Assembly (NCBI RefSeq): GCF_001278705.1
Contig: NZ_CP012600.1
Coordinates: forward strand, 3,039,917 to 3,103,916
Direction: 5' to 3'
Length of the DNA stretch: 64,000 bases
From: Bacillus gobiensis
Lineage (GTDB): Bacteria; Bacillota; Bacilli; Bacillales; Bacillaceae
The notes below the pieces were generated by a model. The model did not search any database. It was not told the DNA's origin and was given only the letters and a program-made list of their open reading frames with translations. Both the position numbers and the translations under genes were made by a program. This document shows positions 1 to 8,864 of this stretch, piece by piece. How positions within the stretch are numbered: the first letter of the stretch is position 1; each line of letters opens with the position of its first letter.

Positions 1-336
1 GAAAAGTCCAAGAAACGCTAAGACCAGATTGCTGAACGGTCCAGCAAATGAAACGAGTATTCCTGCCCTGCGAGGGTTTTTAAAGAAAAACCGGTTAACG
101 GGGACAGGCTTCGCCCACCCAAAACCAACGAGAAATATCAAAATCGTCCCAAACGGATCCAAATGCTTGATCGGGTTCAGTGTCAGCCGCCCTTGTTTTT
201 CCGCAGTCGAATCTCCAAATCGGTATGCAACATAAGCATGAGAAAATTCATGGACAGTAAAGGCGGCGATTAACGTGATCGCGACAAACGGAATATATTC
301 TAAAGGAAACGCTAAAAAGTTCGAAAAAATATCCAA
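1..336 (-). CDS. ywhC: M50 (site-2 type) zinc metallopeptidase, partial, YwhC-like
   Basis: This is an integral membrane zinc peptidase of the M50 family whose C-terminal part lies beyond the left edge. Reading from a TTG at 336 there are 112 open codons. Residues 29-33 are HEFSH, the HExxH zinc motif inside a membrane segment, and the family's NPxxHxDPxG pattern follows near residue 54. A purine-rich RBS (AAAGAGGG) sits about ten bases before the TTG, and no better in-frame start is seen. Small M50 proteins of this type (YwhC in B. subtilis) have no well-defined substrate. Synteny with ywgA and ywfO supports the name. The family is certain; the symbol rests on gene order. Confidence 0.85.
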   Translation of the reverse strand, partial: MDIFSNFLAFPLEYIPFVAITLIAAFTVHEFSHAYVAYRFGDSTAEKQGRLTLNPIKHLDPFGTILIFLVGFGWAKPVPVNRFFFKNPRRAGILVSFAGPFSNLVLAFLGLF

Positions 337-665
337 ATGGCAAAATCCCTCTTTCTCTTAAAGCTCTTCCTTTTAGTATACTATATCCTTTCTTTCTTTT
401 CTAAACCGACAGCTTTTTTTGTCACGACTTCACTGCTGCTGTTCTCTTTAGGAAGTAATACCATATAAAATTCCTGAGACAATCATTAAACTGCCTATGC
501 CAAAAAATCTTCAATCGATTTTTTTCTCGGCCCGCAGCTGTATTTTTCAATAAAAATTTTCTTGTATTTTTCTGCTTCCGTGATAACATTTTATTGTTTG
601 TTAAAAAGAGTGAATGACTATTGTTTATTAATAAAATTAGTAATAGAGGAGAAATCGGATAAGAA

Positions 666-1271
666 ATGACTTGGGAAGTTTTAAGTATGATTGGTACAAT
701 AGCTTTTGCTGTCAGCGGAGCCATTATTGCCATGGAAGAAGAATATGATATTTTTGGCGTTTATATTTTAGGAATTGTCACTGCCTTTGGCGGCGGGGCA
801 ATAAGAAACCTGTTAATCGGTGTTCCAGTCTCTGCTTTATGGGAGCAGGGATTATTTTTTCAAATTGCTTTGTTATCCATAACAGCAGTGTTTTTATTCC
901 CGTCTAATCTCCTGAAGCATTGGCAAAGATGGGGCAATCTGTTCGATGCCTTCGGTTTATCTGCCTTTGCGATTCAAGGTGCGATATATGTTTCAAACAT
1001 GAACCATCCACTCAGTGCAGTGATTGTTGCAGCTGTTTTAACAGGAATCGGCGGCGGAATTATTCGCGATTTATTAGCCGGACGGAAACCGATTGTGTTA
1101 CGGTCCGAAATATATGCAGTATGGGCTATTCTTGCTGGCATACTTATTGGACTTAAAATCGCTTCAAACTCTTGGGAATTGTATATATTATTTGGCCTCG
1201 TAACTATTATGCGTGTCCTTTCCTACACTTATAATTGGAAGCTGCCGATACGCAGACTTGGGGCGAATTAA
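666..1271 (+). CDS. TRIC-like (UPF0126) membrane protein, YvgT type
   Basis: This 201-residue protein is almost wholly hydrophobic, with about seven predicted membrane segments. It shows the internal duplication typical of the trimeric intracellular cation channel/UPF0126 family: a GGG.IRNLL motif near residue 40 and GGGIIRDLL near residue 130. Bacterial members form trimeric cation-selective pores in the cytoplasmic membrane. The physiological role in bacilli is not settled. A GAGGAG RBS lies about a dozen bases upstream. The gene appears to be single, closed by a hairpin directly after its stop codon. It resembles B. subtilis YvgT, although that gene is not in this neighbourhood there. Confidence 0.85.
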   Translation: MTWEVLSMIGTIAFAVSGAIIAMEEEYDIFGVYILGIVTAFGGGAIRNLLIGVPVSALWEQGLFFQIALLSITAVFLFPSNLLKHWQRWGNLFDAFGLSAFAIQGAIYVSNMNHPLSAVIVAAVLTGIGGGIIRDLLAGRKPIVLRSEIYAVWAILAGILIGLKIASNSWELYILFGLVTIMRVLSYTYNWKLPIRRLGAN

Positions 1272-1298
1272 AAAATCGACGGAGTTCCGTCGGTTTTT
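1271..1298. terminator. Bidirectional terminator between convergent genes
   Basis: A CGACGG/CCGTCG stem with a four-base loop is flanked by an A-run on the left and a T-run on the right. It can therefore stop transcription of both the membrane protein gene and the converging HAD gene. Confidence 0.8.
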
Positions 1299-1300
1299 AA

Positions 1301-1951
1301 TCATATCATCGTGCTTTCTTTGTCCATTTCATCAATTACACTTTGGACATCATTCGGACGATAAACAAGATAATCTGGATTTTCTTTTGCTAACAGTTCA
1401 GCTGAATCATATCCCCATGCAGCTGAAATAATCCTAATATTTGATTTGCGGCAGGCTTCTATATCTCTTAATTCATCGCCAATATATACAGCCTCGTCAT
1501 AACTTATTTTTAATTTCTTCATAAAAGTATTGATTGTATGATTCTTACCAAAAAATTTTTTTGCTGGATAAATGTGATCATAAATATCCATGTTATTATT
1601 TTTTAAAAAGGTACGGATACTCGGCTTCAAATTTGATGAAATGATACTAAGAACATACCCTTTTTCTTTCAAGCCGAAAACCAACTCTCTAATTCCTTCA
1701 TTCGTCTTTAAGGAACCAATAGTTTCCTGATATCTGCTTTTTGCATACATCCCCATCTGAGGCACTCTGTAAAGAGGAACCCTTAGTACTTTGCATCGAT
1801 CTGGAATAGACAAGGTGCTTAAATATTCAATTTCATCAGGCTCAATAATTTTATAGTTATATTTCTCAGCCAGCTCATTATAAAATTTCACCATTAGTCC
1901 TCTTGAGTTAACAATGGTTCCATCAAAATCGAAAATAGCTGTTTTAATCAT
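1301..1951 (-). CDS. HAD-superfamily hydrolase (phosphoglycolate phosphatase-like)
   Basis: This 216-residue HAD phosphatase carries all four motifs: DFDGT at residues 8-12 (nucleophile Asp8), Ser in ISSN near 105, a conserved Lys near 131, and GDELRD near 158. A helical cap lies between motifs I and II, as in subfamily IA enzymes such as phosphoglycolate phosphatase and PpaX. The gene is read in the same direction as the glycolate oxidase genes upstream. A role in making glycolate from 2-phosphoglycolate would fit but is only inference, because about 320 bases and a small broken ORF separate them. The substrate cannot be assigned from sequence. Confidence 0.8.
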   Translation of the reverse strand: MIKTAIFDFDGTIVNSRGLMVKFYNELAEKYNYKIIEPDEIEYLSTLSIPDRCKVLRVPLYRVPQMGMYAKSRYQETIGSLKTNEGIRELVFGLKEKGYVLSIISSNLKPSIRTFLKNNNMDIYDHIYPAKKFFGKNHTINTFMKKLKISYDEAVYIGDELRDIEACRKSNIRIISAAWGYDSAELLAKENPDYLVYRPNDVQSVIDEMDKESTMI

Positions 1952-2048
1952 TTCTTCACGCCCACTCTTCTGAAATTAAAAAGTATAACCACTTATCTTT
2001 TCCCGTAGTATTCATTGTATTATATTAAAACATTTCACTCAAACGGAC

Positions 2049-2183
2049 TTAACCAAACCAACCGTTCTCCGCTGTTTTGAAATCATTTGATTCTTCTTGA
2101 TGACTATTTTCGTTGATTAAAATCCCGGATAATAGAAGAATTCCGAGGAAAACAGATCAGATAATAACCTTGCACTTTTTCAT
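2049..2183 (-). pseudogene. Small secreted-peptide-like ORF with an in-frame TGA
   Basis: From an ATG at 2183 with an AGGGGA RBS, the reading frame runs 44 codons to a TAA at 2049, interrupted by a TGA at codon 9. Ignoring the TGA, the product starts MKKCKVII, continues with a hydrophobic stretch (SVFLGILLLSGILI), and ends in a short polar tail finishing ENGWFG. This is the plan of Phr/PapR-type signalling pre-peptides: a signal sequence followed by a C-terminal peptide. No Rap or PlcR-like receptor gene lies beside it. It may be a decayed gene, a sequencing error or a readthrough case. Assignment to a signalling family is inference from architecture only. Confidence 0.4.
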
Positions 2184-2258
2184 GAGTTAATTTCCCCTGG
2201 CATTTACACAAAATTATTGATGGTTCTACATGCCCTATGTATAAATAAAATAACAAAG

Positions 2259-2288
2259 AGAAACCAGATCACCCTAAAGTGGTTTCTG
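2259..2288 (-). terminator. Possible terminator overlapping the glcF stop
   Basis: An AGAAACC/GGTTTCT stem spans the stop codon of glcF. The T-run is better on the plus strand than on the minus strand, so it is a weak terminator for glcF. Confidence 0.4.
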
Positions 2289-3608
2289 GTTTTTATCATC
2301 TGCTATGGCTTCTACTAAGAGATCTGCGATATGGACGGCTCGCACCTTATTCTCGAGACCCTCCCTTTGTATGCCCAGCTTCATTTGAAGTAAGCACCCG
2401 GGATTAGCCGTCACAATAATGGTTGCTGCGGATGCTTCGGCATTCTCCATCTTATGGTCAAGGATCTGCATGGACATCTCTTGTTCGACGAGATTGTAAA
2501 TGCCCGCTGACCCGCAGCAGCGATCGGCATTCTTCATTTCCCTGTACTCGCTCCCTTGAATCGCTTGAAGCAGTTTCCTCGGCTGTGATGAGGTTCCCAT
2601 GACGTTTCTAAGGTGGCAGGAGTCTTGATAAGTCATCGTTTCATTTTGTAAAGAAAGCTTTTGTTTGTGAAAATCGAGTTCCGTGAGCACAGCGGACAGG
2701 TCCTTCAGCTTTGAGGAGAATGCCAATGCCCGCTCAGCCCATCTGGGGTCGTCTCTAAGCAAATAATCGTATTCGATAAGAAAAGCTCCGCAGCCTCCGG
2801 CATTAGTGATAATGGCATCAACCTTCAGATCCTCAAACGCTTCAATATTTCGTTTGGCCAGCTCCTTTGCTTTTTCCTTCTCGCCGCTATGGCCATGAAG
2901 AGCTCCGCAGCAACATTGCTCCTTCGGAATAACGACCTCGCAGCCGGCAAGCTGCAGCAGCTTGATCGTTGCATCGTTTGTCGGTAAAAACATCGTATCC
3001 ATCAAACAGCCACTAAAGAATGCCACTCGTTTTTTTATTTTCCCCTCGGGTTTTACATGGTGCGGACGGCTTTTCATTTTCCTTATCTCCGGCACCTTCG
3101 GCAGTATTTTTTCCATATCAGACAAATTTTCGCCCAGGAGCTTCAATACGCAGCTTTTTCTCACAACCGTCTGAAGACCGCTTCTTTGATAAAAAGACAT
3201 AAGCCCCATCACTCCGCGGATGCGGTTAGGATAAGGGAAAAAGTGATGAAAAACCGCTTTTCGCAATACTTTGACAGGCAAGCTGTGCTTTTTATTCTGC
3301 TCGATAATGTCTCTCGCCTCTTCGCGTAATTGGCCGTATTTGACCCCCGCTGGGCAGACCGGCTCACATGCCCTGCAGCCTAGACATAAATTGAGCTGAC
3401 GTTCTACATCCTTATCAGGCTCGATATGTCCGTCAACGACACCCTTCATTAAAGCGATTCGCCCTCTTGGAGAGGCAGCCTCATTCTTATTTGTTTCAAT
3501 ATAGGTCGGGCATGAAGGTAGGCAAAAACCACAGCGCATGCAGTTCAAAAGCTCTTCTTCATCCATCCGTTTTTTAAAATCGGTTTGAATTTTTTCTTGC
3601 GTATTCAA
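2274..3608 (-). CDS. glcF: Glycolate oxidase iron-sulfur subunit
   Basis: This 444-residue protein has two N-terminal ferredoxin-like 4Fe-4S clusters: CMRCGFCLPSCP near residue 23 and CLGCRACEPVCP near residue 74. Two cysteine-rich CCG domains follow in the C-terminal half, with CCCGALHGHSG and CCGSAG motifs. This is the layout of GlcF, which takes electrons from the FAD subunit GlcD during oxidation of glycolate (or another 2-hydroxy acid) to the 2-oxo acid and passes them towards the quinone pool. Its start overlaps the stop of glcD by four bases (ATGA), so the pair is translationally coupled. B. subtilis YsfD is the closest match I recognise. Lactate cannot be excluded as substrate. Confidence 0.9.
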   Translation of the reverse strand: MNTQEKIQTDFKKRMDEEELLNCMRCGFCLPSCPTYIETNKNEAASPRGRIALMKGVVDGHIEPDKDVERQLNLCLGCRACEPVCPAGVKYGQLREEARDIIEQNKKHSLPVKVLRKAVFHHFFPYPNRIRGVMGLMSFYQRSGLQTVVRKSCVLKLLGENLSDMEKILPKVPEIRKMKSRPHHVKPEGKIKKRVAFFSGCLMDTMFLPTNDATIKLLQLAGCEVVIPKEQCCCGALHGHSGEKEKAKELAKRNIEAFEDLKVDAIITNAGGCGAFLIEYDYLLRDDPRWAERALAFSSKLKDLSAVLTELDFHKQKLSLQNETMTYQDSCHLRNVMGTSSQPRKLLQAIQGSEYREMKNADRCCGSAGIYNLVEQEMSMQILDHKMENAEASAATIIVTANPGCLLQMKLGIQREGLENKVRAVHIADLLVEAIADDKNQKPL

Positions 3609-5017
3609 TTACCGGACACCACCCGTTTGCGGGAAGCCTTTGCAAAAATCTTGCCAGGGTTTAAGATGTTTTCGGGATCTAATGACGTCTTGATTGCTTT
3701 CATCGCCTCGACGCCCGCTTCACCCAGCTTCCATTCCAGAAAAGGCGCCTTCATGAGGCCGACCCCATGTTCACCTGTGATCGTCCCGCCAAGCTCTATC
3801 GCTTTCTCAAAAATTTCTTCAAAGGCTTTTTCAACGCGTTCATATTCACTTTTGTCTCTCGAATCGGTGATACAGGTCGGGTGCAGATTGCCATCTCCCG
3901 CATGGCCAAATGTACAAATTTCGACTTGATGCTTTTGAGCAATTTCTTTAATGGCCAGCACCATCTCAGCTACCTTCGACCGCGGTACGGTGGCATCTTC
4001 TAGAATCGTTGTCGGTTTTAAACGGGCAAGCGCCGACAATGCCGATCTTCTTGCGGTTGTTAAAGCCTCCGCTTCCTTCTTGGTTTTGGCAACGCTTACA
4101 TTTAATGCGTTCTCCTGTAAGCAAATCGCTTCAATTTTAAGTATGTCGCGGGAGACAACCTCAAAAGCCCCGTCCTGCTCGATTAATAGAATCGCATCAG
4201 CCTCAGTTGGCAATCCAATCCGCGCAAAATCTTCTACCACCTTAATGGTTGGCTGATCCAAAAATTCAAGCGTCGCCGGTATGATTTTATTTGCTATGAT
4301 CGACGAAACGCTTCTTGCAGCAGCACCGATATCGTCATAGATCGCGAGAATTGTCTGCTTCGTCTCGGGAGGAGGAATGAGCTTTAACGTTGCTTCAGTG
4401 ACAATCCCCAATGTCCCTTCTGCCCCGACGAAAAGTCTCGTTAAATCGTATCCAGCAACGTCTTTTGCCAATTTCCCGCCTGTCCGAATCGTTTTTCCAT
4501 TGGCGAGAATGACCTCAAGGCCAAGGACATAGTCGCGGGTGACGCCATACTTTAATCCTCTCAGCCCGCCGGAATTTTCACTGATGTTGCCGCCGATCGT
4601 TGATATTTTCATAGAGCTTGGATCCGGCGGATAAAACAGAGCCTTTTCCTCAACAGCTTGAATAAAATCAAGCGTATTCACCCCCGGTTGAACGGTAGCT
4701 GTCAGATTTTCTTCATCAATTTCCAAAATCTTATCCATATGCTTAAAAAGCAGAACGACCCCTCCCTCAGTTGGGCACGTCCCGCCGCACAGATTGGTTC
4801 CTGAACCCCTAGGGACGATTGGGATTCGATGTTCGCGGCACACGTCAATAATCTTCGCAATCTCTTCGCTGTTTCTCGGAGACAAAACAGCATCCGGCAT
4901 CGATTGAAAGCCCGGTGTTGCATCATACGAATAAGAGAATAGGCTTGCTTTCGTATGCTCAACATTTTCAGCGCCGACAATTCTTTGAAACACCTCTAAA
5001 ACCGATTGCTCCAACAT
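3605..5017 (-). CDS. glcD: Glycolate oxidase FAD-binding subunit
   Basis: This 470-residue flavoprotein belongs to the FAD-linked oxidase (VAO/PCMH-fold) family. The FAD-binding domain carries PRGSGTNLCGG near residue 70 and NISENSGGLRGLKYG near residue 145. The C-terminal cap contains GHAGDGNLHP and ends with GEHGVGLMKAPFL and LDPENILNPGKIF, all typical of GlcD and D-lactate dehydrogenases. An AAAGGGGGA RBS precedes the ATG. With glcF it forms a two-gene operon. A separate GlcE subunit is absent, as is usual in bacilli (YsfC-YsfD). The function is expected to be oxidation of glycolate to glyoxylate at the inner face of the membrane. Confidence 0.9.
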   Translation of the reverse strand: MLEQSVLEVFQRIVGAENVEHTKASLFSYSYDATPGFQSMPDAVLSPRNSEEIAKIIDVCREHRIPIVPRGSGTNLCGGTCPTEGGVVLLFKHMDKILEIDEENLTATVQPGVNTLDFIQAVEEKALFYPPDPSSMKISTIGGNISENSGGLRGLKYGVTRDYVLGLEVILANGKTIRTGGKLAKDVAGYDLTRLFVGAEGTLGIVTEATLKLIPPPETKQTILAIYDDIGAAARSVSSIIANKIIPATLEFLDQPTIKVVEDFARIGLPTEADAILLIEQDGAFEVVSRDILKIEAICLQENALNVSVAKTKKEAEALTTARRSALSALARLKPTTILEDATVPRSKVAEMVLAIKEIAQKHQVEICTFGHAGDGNLHPTCITDSRDKSEYERVEKAFEEIFEKAIELGGTITGEHGVGLMKAPFLEWKLGEAGVEAMKAIKTSLDPENILNPGKIFAKASRKRVVSGN

Positions 5018-5083
5018 TTAACATCCCCCTTTGTTCAATCATACAGTAAATGGGATTCGTTGAACATTGATACTCCAACAAAA

Positions 5084-5108
5084 AAATCCGCCCTAGTGAG
5101 ACGGATTT
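5084..5108 (-). terminator. Terminator overlapping the ywgA stop
   Basis: An AAAATCCG/CGGATTTT stem with an 11-base loop starts within the last codons of ywgA and gives a T-run on the minus strand. Confidence 0.65.
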
Positions 5109-5608
5109 TCGTTGATCTGCTTTAGTTTACCTATGTACCCGATCGCTTCTGCGTATTCTTCATCTGTATAACGCAGCTTGCTCTTAACAGTAAAAACCTT
5201 GTCTTTTTTTTCGTCATCTTCAAGATTGTCAAAGAATAAAATCGTTGAGACAAGCTCTAAAAACCGGGATGACTGTTCGTTTAGATCGAGCATATACTCT
5301 TTAATCGGCGGCATATTCACCTCGGCGCGATTCAAGAATTCGTTTCCTTGGTCAGTCAAGGCGTAACGATATTGATAATAACCGCCCTTTTTTTCTTTTA
5401 CCTCATTCAGAAAACCTAAATTGCAAAGCTCCTCGACTTGCAGCGTCAATTCTTCCGAATAAGGGCCGTAAAAGTGAAAATCATATTTTTCATAAAAGGG
5501 AAGATCCAATTTTTTTGCAATATAAATCATTTTCTGCAGCTTCTTGCGGCCGATGATTTCCCCCGATTCCGAGAAGACCTTCATCAGCTTTGCGTGTTCT
5601 TTCAACAA
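5093..5608 (-). CDS. ywgA: YwgA family protein of unknown function
   Basis: This 171-residue cytoplasmic protein begins LKEHAKLMKVF and contains KKLQKMIYIAKKL and a FYGPYSEEL motif. It matches the B. subtilis YwgA family in length and in position beside ywfO. The FxFYGPYS element resembles a motif of the Panacea/antitoxin-like fold, but no function is assigned. The start is uncertain. A strong AAAGGAG lies upstream, but the ATG closest to it opens a six-codon dead end, and the in-frame starts are two adjacent TTG codons at 5608 and 5605. It probably shares a transcript with ywfO, which ends 23 bases upstream. Confidence 0.8.
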   Translation of the reverse strand: MLKEHAKLMKVFSESGEIIGRKKLQKMIYIAKKLDLPFYEKYDFHFYGPYSEELTLQVEELCNLGFLNEVKEKKGGYYQYRYALTDQGNEFLNRAEVNMPPIKEYMLDLNEQSSRFLELVSTILFFDNLEDDEKKDKVFTVKSKLRYTDEEYAEAIGYIGKLKQINENPSH

Positions 5609-5631
5609 AACCCCTTCATCTCCTTTATCTC

Positions 5632-6933
5632 TTAAGTCAGTTTTAACAATTCTTTTATTTTTAATTTAGCCGCTCGTTTTACGGAAAGGTCCATAATCAA
5701 ATCCTGGGGAAAATAGAGCTTATGATCAGTACGCCTTTTTCCCGAAATGCCATCGACGATATCAGATTGTCTGGAAAGCTCCTTTAAACTGCCGTCCTGC
5801 GTAAGCAAATGAATAGGGAGGCGTTCTTCTTCCTCTCCCGGACGATAAAAGTCATATGGAAGGTCGGAGGAAGAATCAACAACTAAATAATAGTCTGGAT
5901 CGATTCCCGCCCGCTTAAATAACGTCGTTAACTCAAAAAACTTGACCATTTCTTCGTTTGGGTTAAATTCTACGTATTGAAAAAGGCGACGGTTGCTAAA
6001 TCTCTTGCACAAATCGGAAAGTATGCTGTCTTCTTCTTCTTCCCATGCTTGAAAATAATAAAGAATAATGGACTCATCAAGCTTGAGATAATCGGACAGG
6101 GTTACTTTCCCTTCAAAGATTGAGTAAAAGTGAGCCGGAGTATGTTTAAATTGGTAGCCTTCTTCATAAAGCTGCTTTGCGCGATGTAAAATTTTCGATA
6201 ATATCACTTCGGCGCTTCTCGTTACAGGATGAAAATACACCTGCCAATACATTTGATATCGGCTCATAATGTAATCTTCTACAGCATGCATGCCGCTTTG
6301 TTTTATAACGACCTGATCATCTCTCGGCCTCATGACCCGGAGTATCCGTTCCATATCAAAGTGGCCGTAGCTGACGCCGGTATAATAGGCGTCGCGTTGA
6401 AGATAATCCATCCGGTCTGCGTCAATCTGGCTTGAAATGAGGCTGATTACCTGCTTGTTCTTATACGTTTTTTCGATCACTTCAGCAACGGCTTTAGGAA
6501 AATCTTCACCGACCCGCCTTAGCACCTGGTTGACCTCTGTGTCACCTAAAATGATTTCACGGGTGAAATTCTCATGGTCTAAATGAAACACTTTTTCAAA
6601 TGAATGGGAGAATGGCCCATGGCCCAAATCATGAAGTAAGGCGGCACAAAGACATAAATCACGCTCACTGTTGTCCCATTCCGGCCTGCCTTTGAACACA
6701 TCATCGACCATACGCCTGACAATTTCATATACGCCAAGAGAGTGGCCGAACCTGCTATGCTCTGCCCCGTGAAAGGTTAAATATGTGGTTCCGAGCTGCT
6801 TAATCCGTCTCAGTCTCTGAAACTCACGTGTGCCAATTAAATCCCATATCAGCTTGTCCCTTACATGCACATAGCGGTGAACAGGATCTTTAAATACCTT
6901 TTCTTCAGATAGTTTCTCTTTTTCATAAGCCAT
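5632..6933 (-). CDS. ywfO: HD-domain phosphohydrolase YwfO
   Basis: This 433-residue HD-superfamily protein is related to dGTP triphosphohydrolases. The N-terminal half carries the metal-binding set: HSRFGHSLGV near residue 56, HDLGHGPFSH with the central HD pair near 95-100, and SSQIDADRMDYLQRDAYY with the final Asp near 170. A long C-terminal region has no recognisable extra domain. I take the ATG at 6933, which gives the length of B. subtilis YwfO. An in-frame ATG 63 bases further upstream would add a low-complexity leader. The likely role is cleavage of nucleotide or deoxynucleotide phosphates; the precise substrate is not known to me. Confidence 0.88.
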   Translation of the reverse strand: MAYEKEKLSEEKVFKDPVHRYVHVRDKLIWDLIGTREFQRLRRIKQLGTTYLTFHGAEHSRFGHSLGVYEIVRRMVDDVFKGRPEWDNSERDLCLCAALLHDLGHGPFSHSFEKVFHLDHENFTREIILGDTEVNQVLRRVGEDFPKAVAEVIEKTYKNKQVISLISSQIDADRMDYLQRDAYYTGVSYGHFDMERILRVMRPRDDQVVIKQSGMHAVEDYIMSRYQMYWQVYFHPVTRSAEVILSKILHRAKQLYEEGYQFKHTPAHFYSIFEGKVTLSDYLKLDESIILYYFQAWEEEEDSILSDLCKRFSNRRLFQYVEFNPNEEMVKFFELTTLFKRAGIDPDYYLVVDSSSDLPYDFYRPGEEEERLPIHLLTQDGSLKELSRQSDIVDGISGKRRTDHKLYFPQDLIMDLSVKRAAKLKIKELLKLT

Positions 6934-7083
6934 AAATCCGTCCACTTCTTTCCGAGATATGTTTTCTATTATAAACGGTCTTTTTTTTGAAAACATCCTT
7001 GAATTTGTTCCTTGTTTTTGTTTCGTAGGTCAAAAAGCCTGTCCCATGCATTTTGAGTGATAGTATTTTTTTATTTGATAATA

Positions 7084-7110
7084 AAAAGCCCGGCATCGGC
7101 CATGGCTTTT
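7084..7110 (-). terminator. Terminator after the DUF1450 gene
   Basis: AAAAGCC (7084-7090) pairs with GGCTTTT (7104-7110) a few bases beyond the stop codon, giving a T-run on the minus strand. Confidence 0.7.
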
Positions 7111-7117
7111 GATGAGT

Positions 7118-7339
7118 TTATCTCACTTTTCTTTTTACTTTTTCAATCAGCTGATCTTCATCTGGTGCAGCAACAGGCCGATTATTAACGAAAGCAAATG
7201 ACTTTTTTCGTCCCGGTCCGCAGTAGGATTGACAGCCAATTTTTATATCAGAATCGGGATCAACTTCTTTCAGGCGCGGCAACAGCGTCTTCAGATTGGT
7301 AGCTTGGCAATCATCGCACACTCGAAATTCGTTACCCAT
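7118..7339 (-). CDS. DUF1450 family small protein
   Basis: This is a 73-residue cytoplasmic protein with an N-terminal CDDC pair (residues 8-11) and a later [19 protein letters not shown] segment. Such cysteine pairs are characteristic of the DUF1450 family, of which B. subtilis YuzB is an example. The cysteines suggest a redox or metal-binding site, but no activity is established. The gene is monocistronic: a hairpin lies 8 bases beyond its stop, and an AAGGAAGCG-type RBS precedes the ATG. It lies between ywfO and the divergent amidase gene. Confidence 0.75.
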   Translation of the reverse strand: MGNEFRVCDDCQATNLKTLLPRLKEVDPDSDIKIGCQSYCGPGRKKSFAFVNNRPVAAPDEDQLIEKVKRKVR

Positions 7340-7521
7340 TTCATACGCTTCCTTTCATACGATCTGCATTTTTTCATAGTTCTATACGCTATCCGTTATT
7401 TTACAAGGATTTAAGGATCCTTGCAAGCAGAGAATCAATTGCAAATCTTCATAAAACATTTGCTTTTTTCTCGATTTAAAGTCAGAATATACACATTATT
7501 CATGTGACGGAGGGAAAGTGA

Positions 7522-8718
7522 ATGACTACAGCTTGGAATGCTTACATAAACGAAACGATTACTGTGAAGCCTTTGAAATCAGGACCTCTTGATGGTTTGA
7601 CCTTTTCAGTGAAGGATGTATTTGATATTGAAAATTATACGTCAAGTGCCGGAAATCCGGATTGGCTGAAGACTCACCAGAAAGCTAAGAAGCATGCTGC
7701 GATTATAGAAACTATATTGCAAAACGGAGCCACATTAAAAGGAACGACTATAACCGATGAATTGATGTACAGCTTAAATGGAGAAAACCTCCACTACGGT
7801 ACGCCTGTCAACCCGGCTGATTCCAAACGGATCCCCGGCGGTTCATCGAGTGGTTCTGCCGTAGCTGCAGGAGCAGGTCTTGCTGATTTCACCGTTGGGA
7901 CAGATACAGGCGGAAGCATCCGCATACCCGGCAGCTACTGCGGTGTATACGGCTATCGGCCAACACACGGGCTTATCTCAACCGACGGGTTAATCCCGCT
8001 TGCTCCTACGTTTGATACGGCAGGAATTCTTTCTAAACGATTTGATGTGTTTGAAAAAGTGTGCCAGGTCCTTTTTGAAGAGGCGGACGACTTTTTGCAG
8101 GATGGGGATGAGGATTTTGAGAAAGCACTTCTCGTTCCTGATATTACAAGCCAGCTGGAATCGCAAACCCAGCTAGCTGTAAAAGACATTATCGATCAGA
8201 TGGCGAAAACGGTACCGGATCAATCCGAAACTGTCCTGCATCCTAATGGACTGTCTCATCTGCGAGAAGCGTTCCGTCATTTACAAGGTCTTGAAATTTG
8301 GGAGATCCACGGAGAATGGATCAAACAAGAAAAACCTGAATTCGGCGAAGATATTGCCAGCCGCTTCGACTGGGCAAGCACCTTGGATAAAGAAATCAGA
8401 GAAAAATACAACAATGTCAGAAAAAGACTGCGCCAGCAAATGCAAGCCCTTCTCGGGAAAAACGGCGTGCTGATTATGCCGACGGCTCCGGGACCAGCCC
8501 CGCTTAGAAACGCGGTAGGCGAAGCATTAAATCAAACGCGAATGCAGACGCTTGAAATGACCTGTATTGCTGGATTAGCAGGACTTCCGCAAATCACTCT
8601 CCCTTGGGCTGAAGTAGACGGCTTACCAATTGGTATTTCCGTAATTGCAGCCCCTGATCAAGACCGCAAGCTGCTAAAGTGGATCCGGAAAACCGGCGAT
8701 CAGCTGAACATGCTCTAG
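7522..8718 (+). CDS. Amidase signature family hydrolase
   Basis: This 398-residue enzyme is of the amidase signature superfamily. The catalytic Lys lies in SVKDVFD (Lys31). The glycine/serine-rich core PGGSSSGSAVAAG (residues 109-121) carries the cis-Ser, and the nucleophile Ser is in GTDTGGSIRIP near residue 137. The protein is short for the family and lacks a GatA-specific C-terminus. It most resembles AMI1/TOC64-like amidases that hydrolyse small amides. The GGAGGG RBS before the ATG is good. The gene stands alone and is followed by a 500-base non-coding stretch with a striking repeat array. Its natural amide is unknown. Confidence 0.88.
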   Translation: MTTAWNAYINETITVKPLKSGPLDGLTFSVKDVFDIENYTSSAGNPDWLKTHQKAKKHAAIIETILQNGATLKGTTITDELMYSLNGENLHYGTPVNPADSKRIPGGSSSGSAVAAGAGLADFTVGTDTGGSIRIPGSYCGVYGYRPTHGLISTDGLIPLAPTFDTAGILSKRFDVFEKVCQVLFEEADDFLQDGDEDFEKALLVPDITSQLESQTQLAVKDIIDQMAKTVPDQSETVLHPNGLSHLREAFRHLQGLEIWEIHGEWIKQEKPEFGEDIASRFDWASTLDKEIREKYNNVRKRLRQQMQALLGKNGVLIMPTAPGPAPLRNAVGEALNQTRMQTLEMTCIAGLAGLPQITLPWAEVDGLPIGISVIAAPDQDRKLLKWIRKTGDQLNML

Positions 8719-8864
8719 ACTCTGGCGACGACGTTAGGGATAGCGCTGATGATCAGGCCGCTTGCGCTGATTGGCGCCAGGGGATCGATCGGGTGCTCGC
8801 TCTTCTATTGTCGCGAGTGGACAGTAGATTGAGAATTGAGGGTGCGGACGGGTTGTTTTGTGGG

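Noticed and set aside
422..733. Minus-strand frame of 103 codons overlapping the TRIC-like gene
   Set aside because: No RBS, it overlaps the start and promoter of a clear gene, and its product resembles nothing.
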